The notes under the pieces were generated by a model. It saw only the letters and a list, made by a program, of their open reading frames with translations. It did no database searches and was not told the origin of the DNA. Positions 8,532 through 16,456 of a stretch of 52,400 nt of DNA are shown piece by piece (positions within the stretch are counted from its first letter, which is position 1; every line of letters begins with the position of its first letter). This stretch comes from an uncultured Oscillospiraceae bacterium (GTDB taxonomy: Bacteria; Bacillota; Clostridia; Oscillospirales; Oscillospiraceae): the NCBI GenBank assembly GCA_947627325.1, contig CANQVO010000015.1:1-52400 (forward strand), given 5' to 3'. Position numbers and translations under genes: made by a program.

Positions 8532-9457
8532 GGCGCGTCCCCCACGTCCAGCACGGACACGTAGCCCTCGTGGGCCACCAACCGCTGGCCCTCCTCGCCC
8601 AGGAGCCAGTCGTAGAGGATCCTGGCCGGGTCGTCCTGGTCCAGACCGGCGGCGGTAAGGACGTAGTAGTTGTTCAGGAAGGGGTACTCCCCGTCGCGGA
8701 TGGTCTGGTCGCTGGGGGCCACGCCGTCTACCGCCAGGAGCTTTAGCCCCTCGGCCATCTTCATGTCGTTGGCGTAGTAGTACACCGTGTAGCCGATGGC
8801 GGCGGGGGTGCCGTCATAGGAGGCCACCGCCTGGATCAGATCCCCCATCTCCCCCCGGACGTAGCCCGCGGGGGCCTCCATCATAGGAAGGTCCTTCATC
8901 ACCAGCTTCAGCATGGCGGTCTGACTGCCCGCCTCGGCGTTGCGCTGGAAGGGCACGATGTCCAGATCCTCGCCCCCCACCTGGGACCAGTTGGTGATCT
9001 GGCCGGTGTAGATCTGCTGGATCTGCTCGGTGGTGAGGCTGTCCACCGGGTTGTCCCGGTTCACCAGAAACACCAGCCCATCCACGGCGAAGGGCGCCAT
9101 CTCCCACTCAAAGCCCCGCTCCTCCTTCTCCCGCCAGATGCTCTCGGCGGGCTCGGCGGAGAGGAGCAGGTCGGCCCGGCCCTCCATCAGCTCCCGGAAG
9201 GACTGGGTGGTGCGGGAGAACTGGGTCAGGTCGGCCACCTCCTCCCGGCTCTCCCCCAAGAGGACGCTGGCCACGGCCTGGCCCAGGGGGACGGTGGCGG
9301 TGGAGCCGTTGAGCCGGGGGAAGTTCTCCCGGGTGAAGCGGAACGGCTCGGCGCTGGGGGCGCTGGAGGCGGCGTCCGGCCCCGCCGGGCGGGCGGCACA
9401 GCCCGCCGCCAGAAGCAGCAGCGCCGCGGCGGCCAGGGCGGAGAGGATACGTCTCAT
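8528..9457 (-). CDS. PstS-like substrate-binding lipoprotein
   Basis: A 309-aa protein resembling the phosphate-binding PBP-like family. A signal peptide ends in lipobox LAAGC; family features follow, including DGLVFLVNRDNPVDSLTTEQI, QIYTGQITNWSQVGG, a Q-R-N-A-E-A-G-S-Q-T ligand loop and AIGYTVYYY. I prefer ATG 9457 because AGAAAGG lies 9 nt upstream; an ATG at 9466 would abut that site. No pstCAB or phoU genes accompany it. It sits 30 bp after typA and is coupled to a second lipoprotein, so it may sense rather than transport phosphate or another anion. Confidence 0.85.
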   Translation of the reverse strand: MRRILSALAAAALLLLAAGCAARPAGPDAASSAPSAEPFRFTRENFPRLNGSTATVPLGQAVASVLLGESREEVADLTQFSRTTQSFRELMEGRADLLLSAEPAESIWREKEERGFEWEMAPFAVDGLVFLVNRDNPVDSLTTEQIQQIYTGQITNWSQVGGEDLDIVPFQRNAEAGSQTAMLKLVMKDLPMMEAPAGYVRGEMGDLIQAVASYDGTPAAIGYTVYYYANDMKMAEGLKLLAVDGVAPSDQTIRDGEYPFLNNYYVLTAAGLDQDDPARILYDWLLGEEGQRLVAHEGYVSVLDVGDAP

Positions 9458-9487
9458 CTCGTTCATCCTTTCTGTGGTCGACGGGCC

Positions 9488-11314
9488 TTACTTCTTCCCG
9501 CCCTTCAGGGCCTTCATCCGCAGGTCGTGCTCCAGGATGCGCTTGCGTAGCCGCAGGGACTTGGGGGTGACCTCCAGCAGCTCGTCGTCGGCCAAAAACT
9601 CCAGGCACTGCTCCAGGCTGAGCTGCCGGGGCGGCACCAGCCGCAACGCCTCGTCCGAGCCGCTGGCCCGCATATTGGTCAGCTGTTTTTTCTTGCAGAC
9701 GTTGACGGTGATATCCTCCTGCTTGGGGCACTCGCCCACCACCATGCCGCCGTAGACGGGAACCCCCGCGCCGATGAACAGCGCGCCCCGCTCCTGGGCG
9801 TTGAAGAGGCCGTAGGTGACGCTCTCGCCGGTCTCAAAGCTCACCAGGGAGCCGGTGGAGCGGCGGGAGATCTCCCCCTTCATGGGGGCGTAGGAGTCGA
9901 AGACGGAGGCCATGATGCCCTCGCCCTTGGTGTCGGTCAAAAACTCGTTGCGGTAGCCGAACAGGCCCCGGGAGGGGACCAGGAACTCCACCTTCATCCG
10001 CTCGCCCACCGGGGTCATCTCTACCAGGTCCCCCTTCCGGGCCCCCAGCTTTTCGATCACCGACCCCACGCAGTCGGCGGGCACGTCCACCACCACCCGC
10101 TCGATGGGCTCGCACTTCTTCCCGTCGATCTCCTGGTAGAGCACCCGGGGGGGCGAGACCTGGAACTCGTACCCCTCCCGGCGCATGGTCTCGATGAGGA
10201 TGGAAAGGCTCATCTCCCCCCGCCCGGCCACGTTGAAGGAGTCGGTGCTGTCCGTCTCGGTGACCCGGAGGGACACGTCCTTGAGCATCTCCCGCTGGAG
10301 CCGCTCCCGGATCTGCCGGGAGGTGACGAACTTCCCCTCCCGCCCGGCGAAGGGGGAGTCGTTCACCGAGAAGGTCATCTCCAGCGTGGGGGCGGAGATC
10401 TTCACAAACTCCATGGGCTCCACGCAGTCGGGGGCGCAGATGGTGTCCCCGATGGTGATGTCGCCGATGCCGCTCATGGCGATGATGTTCCCGGCGGTGG
10501 ACTCGGTGACCGGGACCTTGTTCAGCCCGTCGAACTCGTAGAGGGACACCGCCTTGGCCTTCTGAGGGGCGGCGTCCGGGTCGTGGAAGTTGCACACCAC
10601 AATGTCCTGATTCTGCCGGACGGTGCCCCGCTCGATGCGGCCGATGGCGATGCGGCCCACGAACTCGTTGTAGTCGATGGAGCTGACCAGCATCTGGAAG
10701 GGCGCGTCCACATCCGCCTCGGGGGCGGGGATATAGTTCAGGATGGTCTCAAAGAGGGGCACCAGATCCTCCCCCGCCGTGTCGGGGGAGTAGCTGGCGG
10801 TGCCCTGCCGGCCGGAGCAGAAGAGCATGGGGGAGTCCAGCTGTTCCTCGGTGGCGTCCAGGTCCAGCAGGAGTTCCAGCACCTCATCCACCACCTGGTG
10901 GACCCGCTGGTCGGGCCGGTCGATCTTGTTCACCACCACGATGACCCGGTGGCCCAGCTCCAGGGCGCGGGAGAGGACGAAGCGGGTCTGGGGCATGGGC
11001 CCCTCCGCCGCGTCCACCAGCAGGATGACGCCGTTGACCATCTTCAAGATCCGCTCCACCTCGCCGCCGAAGTCGGCGTGGCCGGGGGTGTCCACGATGT
11101 TGATCTTGGTGTCCTTGTACCACACGGCGGTGTTTTTCGCCAGGATGGTGATGCCCCGCTCCCGCTCCAGGTCGCCCGAGTCCATCACCCGCTCCACCGT
11201 GGCCTGATTCTCCCGGTAGACGCCGCTCTGCTTGAGCATCTCATCCACCAGCGTGGTCTTTCCATGGTCAACATGGGCGATGATAGCCACGTTTCTGATC
11301 TTTTCGTTTCGCAA
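9488..11314 (-). CDS. typA: Ribosome-associated translational GTPase TypA/BipA
   Basis: A 608-aa translation-factor GTPase involved in ribosome assembly and stress adaptation. The G domain shows AHVDHGKTT (13-21), DTPGHADF and NKIDRPDQR. EF-G-like domains II, III and V follow, and the TypA-specific C-terminal domain ends in a basic tail. The start codon appears to be TTG 11314, with AGAGGTG 7 nt upstream. The two lipoprotein genes follow closely on the same strand. Confidence 0.95.
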   Translation of the reverse strand: MRNEKIRNVAIIAHVDHGKTTLVDEMLKQSGVYRENQATVERVMDSGDLERERGITILAKNTAVWYKDTKINIVDTPGHADFGGEVERILKMVNGVILLVDAAEGPMPQTRFVLSRALELGHRVIVVVNKIDRPDQRVHQVVDEVLELLLDLDATEEQLDSPMLFCSGRQGTASYSPDTAGEDLVPLFETILNYIPAPEADVDAPFQMLVSSIDYNEFVGRIAIGRIERGTVRQNQDIVVCNFHDPDAAPQKAKAVSLYEFDGLNKVPVTESTAGNIIAMSGIGDITIGDTICAPDCVEPMEFVKISAPTLEMTFSVNDSPFAGREGKFVTSRQIRERLQREMLKDVSLRVTETDSTDSFNVAGRGEMSLSILIETMRREGYEFQVSPPRVLYQEIDGKKCEPIERVVVDVPADCVGSVIEKLGARKGDLVEMTPVGERMKVEFLVPSRGLFGYRNEFLTDTKGEGIMASVFDSYAPMKGEISRRSTGSLVSFETGESVTYGLFNAQERGALFIGAGVPVYGGMVVGECPKQEDITVNVCKKKQLTNMRASGSDEALRLVPPRQLSLEQCLEFLADDELLEVTPKSLRLRKRILEHDLRMKALKGGKK

Positions 11315-11350
11315 CTTGACGCACCTCTGTTGTAGAAATTTAATCGATAT

Positions 11351-11379
11351 AGTTTACACCACACGCGGCCAAATTGCAA
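11351..11379 (-). promoter_or_regulatory. Promoter of typA
   Basis: On the minus strand, TTGCAA (11374-11379) and TAAACT (11351-11356) are spaced by 17 bp, about 37 nt upstream of the TTG start. Confidence 0.6.
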
Positions 11380-11422
11380 GCCCCGCGGCAAACAGAACGC
11401 GCCCCTCGCCTATAAACGAACC

Positions 11423-11450
11423 AAGGGACGGCCCTTCTGTGCCGTCCCTT
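11423..11450. terminator. 10-bp hairpin between CBS and typA genes
   Basis: AAGGGACGGC (11423-11432) pairs with 11441-11450, and the + strand continues TCTTTCCCC. It lies downstream of the minus-strand CBS gene. The T run is weak in either direction. Confidence 0.45.
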
Positions 11451-11488
11451 TCTTTCCCCGCCCGCTGTGGGGCGGTGGCGTATAGGTC

Positions 11489-11515
11489 GGGCCGGGGCGG
11501 TTGCCCCGGCCCTTT
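11489..11515. terminator. GC-rich hairpin downstream of the CBS gene
   Basis: A 10-bp stem (11489-11498 with 11503-11512) followed by TTTTT on the + strand only. It sits just beyond the stop of the minus-strand CBS gene, but its T run faces the other way, so its function as a CBS terminator is doubtful. Confidence 0.4.
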
Positions 11516-11520
11516 TTGGG

Positions 11521-11955
11521 TCACATCTCGGGGGGGTGGCTCTCGGCGGAGATGTCGCTGAGGGCGGCGGCGGCCTCCATGTCGCAGGAGTGGGACAGGC
11601 TCAGATCCCCCAGGGAGACGATGCCCACCACCTTGTCGTCCTCCACCACCGGCAGGCGGCGGACCTGGTGGGCGGCCATGAGGCGGGCGGCCTCCCGCAC
11701 GTCGGCGGCGGGGGAGACCACGGCGCAGTTCCGGGTCATGATCTTGTGGACGGGGGTCTTGGCCGGGTCCTCCTGGGCGGCCACACAGCGAAGGACGATG
11801 TCCCGGTCTGTGACCACCCCCCGGAGCCCGCCGTCCGAGCCGCACACGGGCAGGGCGCCCACGTTGTGCTGGGCCAGGAGTTGGGCGGCGCTCTGGGCGG
11901 TGTCCTGGGGGTCCACCGTGGCGACGCTGGGGCACATGAGTTCTTTGACTTGCAT
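11521..11955 (-). CDS. Tandem CBS-domain protein
   Basis: A 144-aa protein made of two CBS domains (about 6-60 and 70-125), each with the ALPV/RLPV strand followed by GVVTDRDI or GIVSLGDL. Paired CBS domains bind adenine nucleotides and act as energy sensors; stand-alone versions often have no assigned partner. AGGGGAGAG precedes the ATG. It is divergent from queH, and the queH promoter overlaps its first codons. The effector and target cannot be read from sequence. Confidence 0.88.
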   Translation of the reverse strand: MQVKELMCPSVATVDPQDTAQSAAQLLAQHNVGALPVCGSDGGLRGVVTDRDIVLRCVAAQEDPAKTPVHKIMTRNCAVVSPAADVREAARLMAAHQVRRLPVVEDDKVVGIVSLGDLSLSHSCDMEAAAALSDISAESHPPEM

Positions 11956-11977
11956 TTTTCTCTCCCCTTGCTATAAT
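11950..11977 (+). promoter_or_regulatory. Promoter of queH
   Basis: TTGCAT (11950-11955) and TATAAT (11972-11977) with a 16-bp spacer, giving a leader of about 45 nt. The -35 element overlaps the start of the divergent CBS gene. Confidence 0.65.
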
Positions 11978-12026
11978 AGTAAGTCGATACCGTATCTATT
12001 GTTCGCCGGAAGGGAAGAACTATTCC

Positions 12027-12593
12027 ATGAAGCCGCTTTTGCACATCTGCTGTGCCCCCTGCTCCATCACCTGCATCGACACCCTGCGCGCCGACGGCCT
12101 GGAGCCCACGGGCTTTTGGTACAACCCCAACATCCACCCCTACACCGAGTACCGCCAGCGGAAAAACACCCTGGTGGACTACGCTAAGACGGTGGGGCTG
12201 GAATTGATCCTGGCCGGGGACTACGGCCTGCGGCCCTTTGTCCAGGCGGTGGCGGGGGACATCGACCACCGCTGCGGGACGTGCTACCAGATGCGCCTGG
12301 AGCCCACCGCCCAATACGCCGCCCAGCACGGCTTTGACGCCTTCACCACCACCCTGCTGGTCTCCCCCTACCAAAACCACGAACTTCTGGTGGAGGTGGG
12401 GGAGCGGATGGGGGAGAAGTACGGCGTTAAATTTCTGCCCTACGACTTCCGCCCCCGCTTCCGGGAGGGCCAGGACCGGGCCCGGGAACTGGGGCTCTAC
12501 CTGCAAAAATACTGCGGCTGTATCTTCAGCGAGGAGGACCGCTACCTGGCCCAAAAGCGCAAAAAGCAGGCCGCCCGGGCCGGGGAGCGGTAG
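12027..12593 (+). CDS. queH: Epoxyqueuosine reductase QueH
   Basis: A 188-aa protein of the family formerly called DUF208, which converts epoxyqueuosine to queuosine in tRNA without cobalamin. The diagnostic cysteines are present: HICCAPC at residues 6-12, RCGTCYQMRL near 88 and YCGCIFSE near 161; these coordinate the metal and Fe-S centres. Length and layout are typical. GGAAGGGAA precedes the ATG. No other queuosine gene is nearby, although gluQ at 24.2 kb acts on the same tRNA position. Confidence 0.93.
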   Translation: MKPLLHICCAPCSITCIDTLRADGLEPTGFWYNPNIHPYTEYRQRKNTLVDYAKTVGLELILAGDYGLRPFVQAVAGDIDHRCGTCYQMRLEPTAQYAAQHGFDAFTTTLLVSPYQNHELLVEVGERMGEKYGVKFLPYDFRPRFREGQDRARELGLYLQKYCGCIFSEEDRYLAQKRKKQAARAGER

Positions 12594-12597
12594 GGGC

Positions 12598-12626
12598 TTG
12601 CCTTTTCCCGCCCCGCGTGTTACCAT
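12598..12626 (+). promoter_or_regulatory. Possible promoter of the smsCB genes
   Basis: TTGCCT (12598-12603), a 17-bp spacer and TACCAT (12621-12626), about 48 nt before smsC. The match to consensus is moderate. Confidence 0.4.
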
Positions 12627-12673
12627 ATCCCTACTGGATTTCTGTGATATCCCCGTACAAAGGAGACATTTTC

Positions 12674-13405
12674 ATGCTGGAGATCAAAAACCTATCCTAC
12701 GAGGTGCAGAGCGAGGACGGCCGGCTGGGCATCCTGCGGGACGTGAGCCTGACCGTCCCCCGAGGGAAATTCGTGGTGGTCACCGGCCCCAACGGCGGCG
12801 GCAAGACCACTCTGGCCCGGGCCATCATGGGCCTGGTGACGCCCACGGCGGGGCAGATCCTCTGGCAGGGCCGGGACGTGACCGGCCTTTCGGTGACGGA
12901 GCGGGCCAAGGCCGGCATCTCCTACGCCTTTCAACAGCCCCCCCGGTTCAAGGGCCTGAAGATCGGCGATCTGCTGGAGCTGGCGGCGGGGGTCCGGCTG
13001 AGCCACGACCAGCAGTGCCAGTACCTCACCCGGGTGGGCCTGTGCGCCAACGACTATATCGACCGGGAGATGGACGCCTCCCTCTCCGGGGGCGAGGTGA
13101 AGCGGGTGGAGATCGCCACCGTCCTGGCCCGGCGGGCGCCGCTGATGATTTTTGACGAGCCGGAGGCGGGCATCGACCTGTGGAGCTTCTCCCAGCTCAC
13201 CCGCACCTTCAAGGCCCTCCACGAGGAGGGGGACGCCACCCTCATCGTCATCTCCCACCAGGAGCGGATCATCGACCTGGCCGACGAGATCGTGCTGGTG
13301 TCCAAGGGCAAGGTGGCCGCCCAGGGGCCCAAGGCGGATATCCTGCCCCAGCTGATGGCGGACACGGTGGCCGGGTGCAGCTATATGCGGGAAGGGGGGA
13401 ACTGA
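12674..13405 (+). CDS. sufC: SufC-like Fe-S assembly ATPase (SmsC)
   Basis: A 243-aa ABC ATPase. Walker A is GPNGGGKTT (38-46), the signature is SLSGGEVKR, and Walker B is [12 protein letters not shown], where the EAGID ending is typical of SufC rather than transport ATPases. A TGPNGGGK-type P-loop and [12 protein letters not shown]-loop fit too. It powers assembly of Fe-S clusters on the scaffold encoded next. ATG 12674 has AAAGGAGA upstream. Only sufC and one sufB-like gene are present here; no sufD, sufS or sufU is adjacent. Confidence 0.88.
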   Translation: MLEIKNLSYEVQSEDGRLGILRDVSLTVPRGKFVVVTGPNGGGKTTLARAIMGLVTPTAGQILWQGRDVTGLSVTERAKAGISYAFQQPPRFKGLKIGDLLELAAGVRLSHDQQCQYLTRVGLCANDYIDREMDASLSGGEVKRVEIATVLARRAPLMIFDEPEAGIDLWSFSQLTRTFKALHEEGDATLIVISHQERIIDLADEIVLVSKGKVAAQGPKADILPQLMADTVAGCSYMREGGN

Positions 13406-13407
13406 CC

Positions 13408-14325
13408 GTGGACAAAACGGAGTGGAAGGTCCTCAAGGAGATCGCGGACCTGGAAAAGACCCCCCAGGGGGCCTATAATTTCCGGCTCAACGGCCAACTG
13501 GACGACCGCAAGACCACCGAGCACATCGACATCGTCAGCAAGACCGACAAGCCGGGCATCAACATCATCGTCCAGCCCGGGACCAAGAACGAGAGCGTCC
13601 ACATCCCCGTGGTGCTCAGCCAGACCGGGCTCCACGACGTGGTCTACAACGACTTTTACATCGGCGAGGGGGCGGAGGTGGATATTGTCGCCGGCTGCGG
13701 CATCCACAACACCGGCTGTGAGACCTCCCAGCACGACGGCATCCACGTCTTCCACCTGGCCAAGGGGGCCAAGGTCCGCTATGTGGAGCGCCACTACGGC
13801 GAGGGACCCGGCACCGGGGAGAACGTCCTCAACCCCAAGACGGAGGTCTACCTGGAAGAGGGGGCCTCCATCACCATGGAGATGACCCAGATCCGGGGGG
13901 TGGACTCCACCGTTCGGGACACGGTCTGCGTGGTGGGCCCGGGGGGCGAGTGTATCATCAACGAAAAGCTCCTCACCGACGGCGCCCAGCGGGCGGAGAG
14001 CAACATGGAGATCATCCTGGACGGGGCGGACGCCACCGGCCGGGTGGTGTCCCGGTCGGTGGCCAAGGGGGAGTCGGTCCAGGTCTTTCGCCCCTGCATG
14101 ACGGGCAGGGCCAAGTCCTTCGGCCACGTCCAGTGCGACTCCATCATCATGGACCGGGCCAAGATCAAGTCCATCCCCGCCATCGACGCCCAGGACCTGG
14201 ACGCCCAGCTCATCCACGAGGCCGCCATCGGCCGCATCGCCGGGGACCAGATCCTAAAGCTCCTCACCCTGGGCCTCACCGAGGAGGAGGCGGAGGAGAA
14301 GATCCTGGAGGGCTTCCTCCAGTAA
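13408..14325 (+). CDS. sufB: SufB/SufD-like Fe-S scaffold (SmsB)
   Basis: A 305-aa beta-helix protein of the SufB/SufD family, much shorter than canonical SufB (about 470 aa). Recognisable parts include the DDRKTTEHIDIVSKTDKPG segment, the AGCGIHNTG stretch, and the C-terminal FGHVQCDSIIMDRAKIKSIP region, which ends in the Glu-rich LTLGLTEEEAEEKI helix used to contact SufC. It starts at GTG 13408, 2 bp after smsC. Together the pair fits the two-gene SUF-like minimal system (SMS) described in anaerobes; the family is known, and the assignment here is by layout and length. Confidence 0.87.
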   Translation: MDKTEWKVLKEIADLEKTPQGAYNFRLNGQLDDRKTTEHIDIVSKTDKPGINIIVQPGTKNESVHIPVVLSQTGLHDVVYNDFYIGEGAEVDIVAGCGIHNTGCETSQHDGIHVFHLAKGAKVRYVERHYGEGPGTGENVLNPKTEVYLEEGASITMEMTQIRGVDSTVRDTVCVVGPGGECIINEKLLTDGAQRAESNMEIILDGADATGRVVSRSVAKGESVQVFRPCMTGRAKSFGHVQCDSIIMDRAKIKSIPAIDAQDLDAQLIHEAAIGRIAGDQILKLLTLGLTEEEAEEKILEGFLQ

Positions 14326-14352
14326 GACCGATCCACATCGAGGTGTTTGTCC

Positions 14353-15081
14353 GTGCTCCAAGAGAAAAAAACGTCCTCCTGGACGGCGGCCCTCCGGGCC
14401 GCCTTTCCATACACCATCCCCATCTTCGCCGGCTTCTGGTTCCTCAGCCTGACCTACGGCGTCTCCATGAGCGCGGCGGGCTTTTCCTTCTTGTACCCCA
14501 TGTTCATGAGCATGACCATCTTCGCCGGGTCCATGGAGTTTGTGGCGGTCAATTTGCTCCAGGGGGCCTTTGACCCCATCCAGACCCTGCTCCTCACCCT
14601 GATGATCAACGCCCGGCACCTCTTTTACGGCATCTCCATGCTGGATAAATTCCGGGGCACGGGCTGGAAGAAGTTCTACCTGATCTTCGGGATGTGCGAT
14701 GAGAGCTTTTCCATCAACTACACCGCCGACATTCCCCCGGAGGTGGACCCCGGCCAGTTCATGTTCTGCGTCAACCTGCTCAACCAGCTCTACTGGGTCA
14801 GCGGCTCCACCATCGGCGGCATCCTGGGCTCCTTCATCGTCCGGGGGGTGAACACCCAGGGGCTGGAGTTCGTCATGACCGCCATGTTCACGGTCATCTT
14901 CCTGGAGCAGTGGCTGAAGGAAAAACGGCACGTCAGCGCCCTGCTGGGGCTGGGGCTGTCCACGGCCTGCCTGGTCCTCTTCGGCCCGGACAACTTTATC
15001 ATCCCGTCCATGATCGCCATCCTCGGGGCCCTCACCCTGGCCCGGGGGCGGCTGGAGGTAAAGGAGGTGGCGTGCCAATGA
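14353..15081 (+). CDS. azlC: AzlC-family branched-chain amino acid exporter, large subunit (copy 1)
   Basis: A 242-aa membrane protein of the AzlC/YgaZ family, which with AzlD exports branched-chain amino acids or analogues. The family signature [12 protein letters not shown] is near residue 95. GTG 14353 has GAGGTG 7 nt upstream. The stop overlaps the ATG of azlD. The gene follows smsB by 27 bp and may be cotranscribed with it. It is clearly diverged from the second azlC at 41.8 kb, so the two pairs are not a recent duplication. Confidence 0.88.
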   Translation: MLQEKKTSSWTAALRAAFPYTIPIFAGFWFLSLTYGVSMSAAGFSFLYPMFMSMTIFAGSMEFVAVNLLQGAFDPIQTLLLTLMINARHLFYGISMLDKFRGTGWKKFYLIFGMCDESFSINYTADIPPEVDPGQFMFCVNLLNQLYWVSGSTIGGILGSFIVRGVNTQGLEFVMTAMFTVIFLEQWLKEKRHVSALLGLGLSTACLVLFGPDNFIIPSMIAILGALTLARGRLEVKEVACQ

Positions 15082-15404
15082 CTCTGCGGCAGGAGATCAT
15101 CACCATCGCCATGGTGGTCCTGGGCACCATGATCACCCGCTTCTTGCCCTTCCTCCTCTTCCCGGCGGGAAAGCCCACCCCCAAGTACATCCAATACCTG
15201 GGCCAGGTACTGCCCGGGGCGGTGTTCGCCCTGCTGGTGGTGTACAGCCTCAAGAGCGTGAACCTCCTCACCGGCAGCCACGGCATCCCGGAGCTTATTT
15301 CCCTCTGCCTGGTGGTGGGGCTCCACCTGTGGAAACGGCAGATGCTGCTGTCCATCGCCGGCGGGACGATCTGCTATATGCTGCTGGTGCAGTTGGTGTT
15401 TTAG
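15078..15404 (+). CDS. azlD: AzlD-family branched-chain amino acid exporter, small subunit (copy 1)
   Basis: A 108-aa protein with about four hydrophobic helices. The [13 protein letters not shown] motif near the N-terminus is characteristic of AzlD/YgaH. It starts by ATGA overlap with azlC, and AAGGAGGTGG lies upstream. A long-inverted-repeat element begins about 45 bp after its stop codon. Confidence 0.87.
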   Translation: MTLRQEIITIAMVVLGTMITRFLPFLLFPAGKPTPKYIQYLGQVLPGAVFALLVVYSLKSVNLLTGSHGIPELISLCLVVGLHLWKRQMLLSIAGGTICYMLLVQLVF

Positions 15405-15809
15405 GGAGTCGCCCGGCACCGGGCGAGGGCGATAGCCCGAGGAGGGTTTGACGCCTGCAATAGGCGGAGTTTATCCTCCCGAACGGGGGGTTGGTGATTG
15501 CCCGAACCGGGCAGGGGACGTGCGCCTCCCGGCGCGGGGGCCAGGACCATTTCTCTTTTCTTTGCGAAGAAAAGAGAAACGGTCCTGGACTCCAAAGAGA
15601 AAAGATGGGGCTTATGATCGTTGGCCCCTCCCTCTTCCACTCGGCGGCCCGGAAAGACAGGATTGGTTGAGGAAGATGCCGCCACTGGGCGGTGCAACGC
15701 CGTGCCGGGAATAGAGTAGTCCTCCTATTGCAACCGCCGCGGCCACCTCTATGGCGAAGGATTGGGAGGTTGCTTTTAACCTCTCCCTTTATTGTTTCAA
15801 CCAAGCAAA

Positions 15810-15847
15810 AACTCTCCCGGCCTTGTGGGGCTGGGAGAGTTCGTTTT
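15810..15847 (+). terminator. Terminator-like hairpin in the loop of element copy 1
   Basis: AACTCTCCC (15810-15818) pairs with GGGAGAGTT (15833-15841), followed by CGTTTTT. The same hairpin with the same loop sequence occurs in element copy 2 at 43214-43251. Confidence 0.75.
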
Positions 15848-15917
15848 TATGCGGGTCAAACAACAAAAACGGAAAAGTTCGGTTGTGCATAGGTGAAGGT
15901 GGGGCTGGGTTGTGGGT

Positions 15918-15985
15918 GAGTGGAAGAGTTAAAAATAAGGTGGTTGAGTGGAAGGGTTAAAAGCAGGGTGGTTGAGTGGAGAAAG
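15918..15985 (+). repeat. 28-bp tandem repeat, about 2.4 units
   Basis: Units at 15918-15945 and 15946-15973 both begin GAGTGGAAG and end AGGTGGTT or GGGTGGTT; a partial third unit starts at 15974. The repeat lies in the loop of element copy 1 and is absent from copy 2. Confidence 0.8.
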
Positions 15986-16325
15986 ACGAAGGATAAGGGA
16001 AACGCCCCTCTAGTCCTATACGCCAGAGGCGGCCGCGGCGGTTGCAGTAGGAGAACCAAGCCTATACCTGGTACGGCGTTGTGCCGCCCAGTGGCGGCAT
16101 CTTCCACGAGCGATCCAGTCTTTCCGGGCCGCCGAGTGGAAGAAGGAGAGGCAACAATACTAAGCCCAACTCTTTTCTCTTTGGAGTCCAGGACCGTTTC
16201 TCTTTTCTTCGCAAAGAAAAGAGAAATGGTCCTGGCCCCCGCGCCGGGAGGCGCACGCCCTTGCCCACGTTGGGCAATTAACAACCCTCGTTCGGGAGGA
16301 CGAACTTTGGGCCCCGCCCCGCGGC

Positions 16326-16360
16326 ATTTCGCGAAAATCACAGATATTTCGTAAAAATCA
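16326..16360 (+). promoter_or_regulatory. Direct repeat, candidate LytTR operator
   Basis: ATTTCGCGAAAATCA (16326-16340) and ATTTCGTAAAAATCA (16346-16360) differ at two positions and start 20 bp apart, about two helical turns. LytTR regulators commonly bind two such direct repeats just upstream of the -35 region, and the next gene encodes a LytTR regulator. Confidence 0.6.
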
Positions 16361-16361
16361 A

Positions 16362-16389
16362 TTTTACCCGCCTAAAAATATGATATAAT
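16362..16389 (+). promoter_or_regulatory. Promoter of the LytTR two-component operon
   Basis: TATAAT at 16384-16389 is consensus. The -35 (TTTTAC, 16362-16367) is poor, as expected for an activator-dependent promoter; the direct repeats lie immediately upstream. Confidence 0.55.
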
Positions 16390-16456
16390 AACTATGTATG
16401 TGTGCCCTCCGGCGGGCGGGCATGCGCGCCCTATCTCACTTTGGGAGGTGTTTCCC

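Larger units (their letters stand above)
15451..16308. repeat. Long inverted-repeat element, copy 1
   Basis: About 0.86 kb without a credible gene. The left arm (15466-15750) and right arm (16025-16308) are near-identical in opposite orientation, about 284 bp each. Each arm carries, in order from the tip, a CCTCCCGAACGGGG hairpin, a CGCCTCCCGGCGCG block, a 48-bp hairpin (15541-15588 and 16188-16235) bounded by CCAGGACC and GGTCCTGG, the word ACTCCAAAGAGAAAAG, a GGCGGCCCGGAA block and a GCCGCC-ACTG-GGCGGC hairpin. The loop holds a terminator-like stem and a 28-bp tandem repeat. A second full copy lies at 42.9 kb and a reduced copy at 18.6 kb. It could be a mobile MITE-like element or a structured RNA; no transposase is present. 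Confidence 0.85.

Noticed and set aside
15448-16354. Short open frames inside the repeat element
   Set aside because: They run in both directions through the inverted arms, repeat the same low-complexity peptides in copy 2, and lack ribosome sites.
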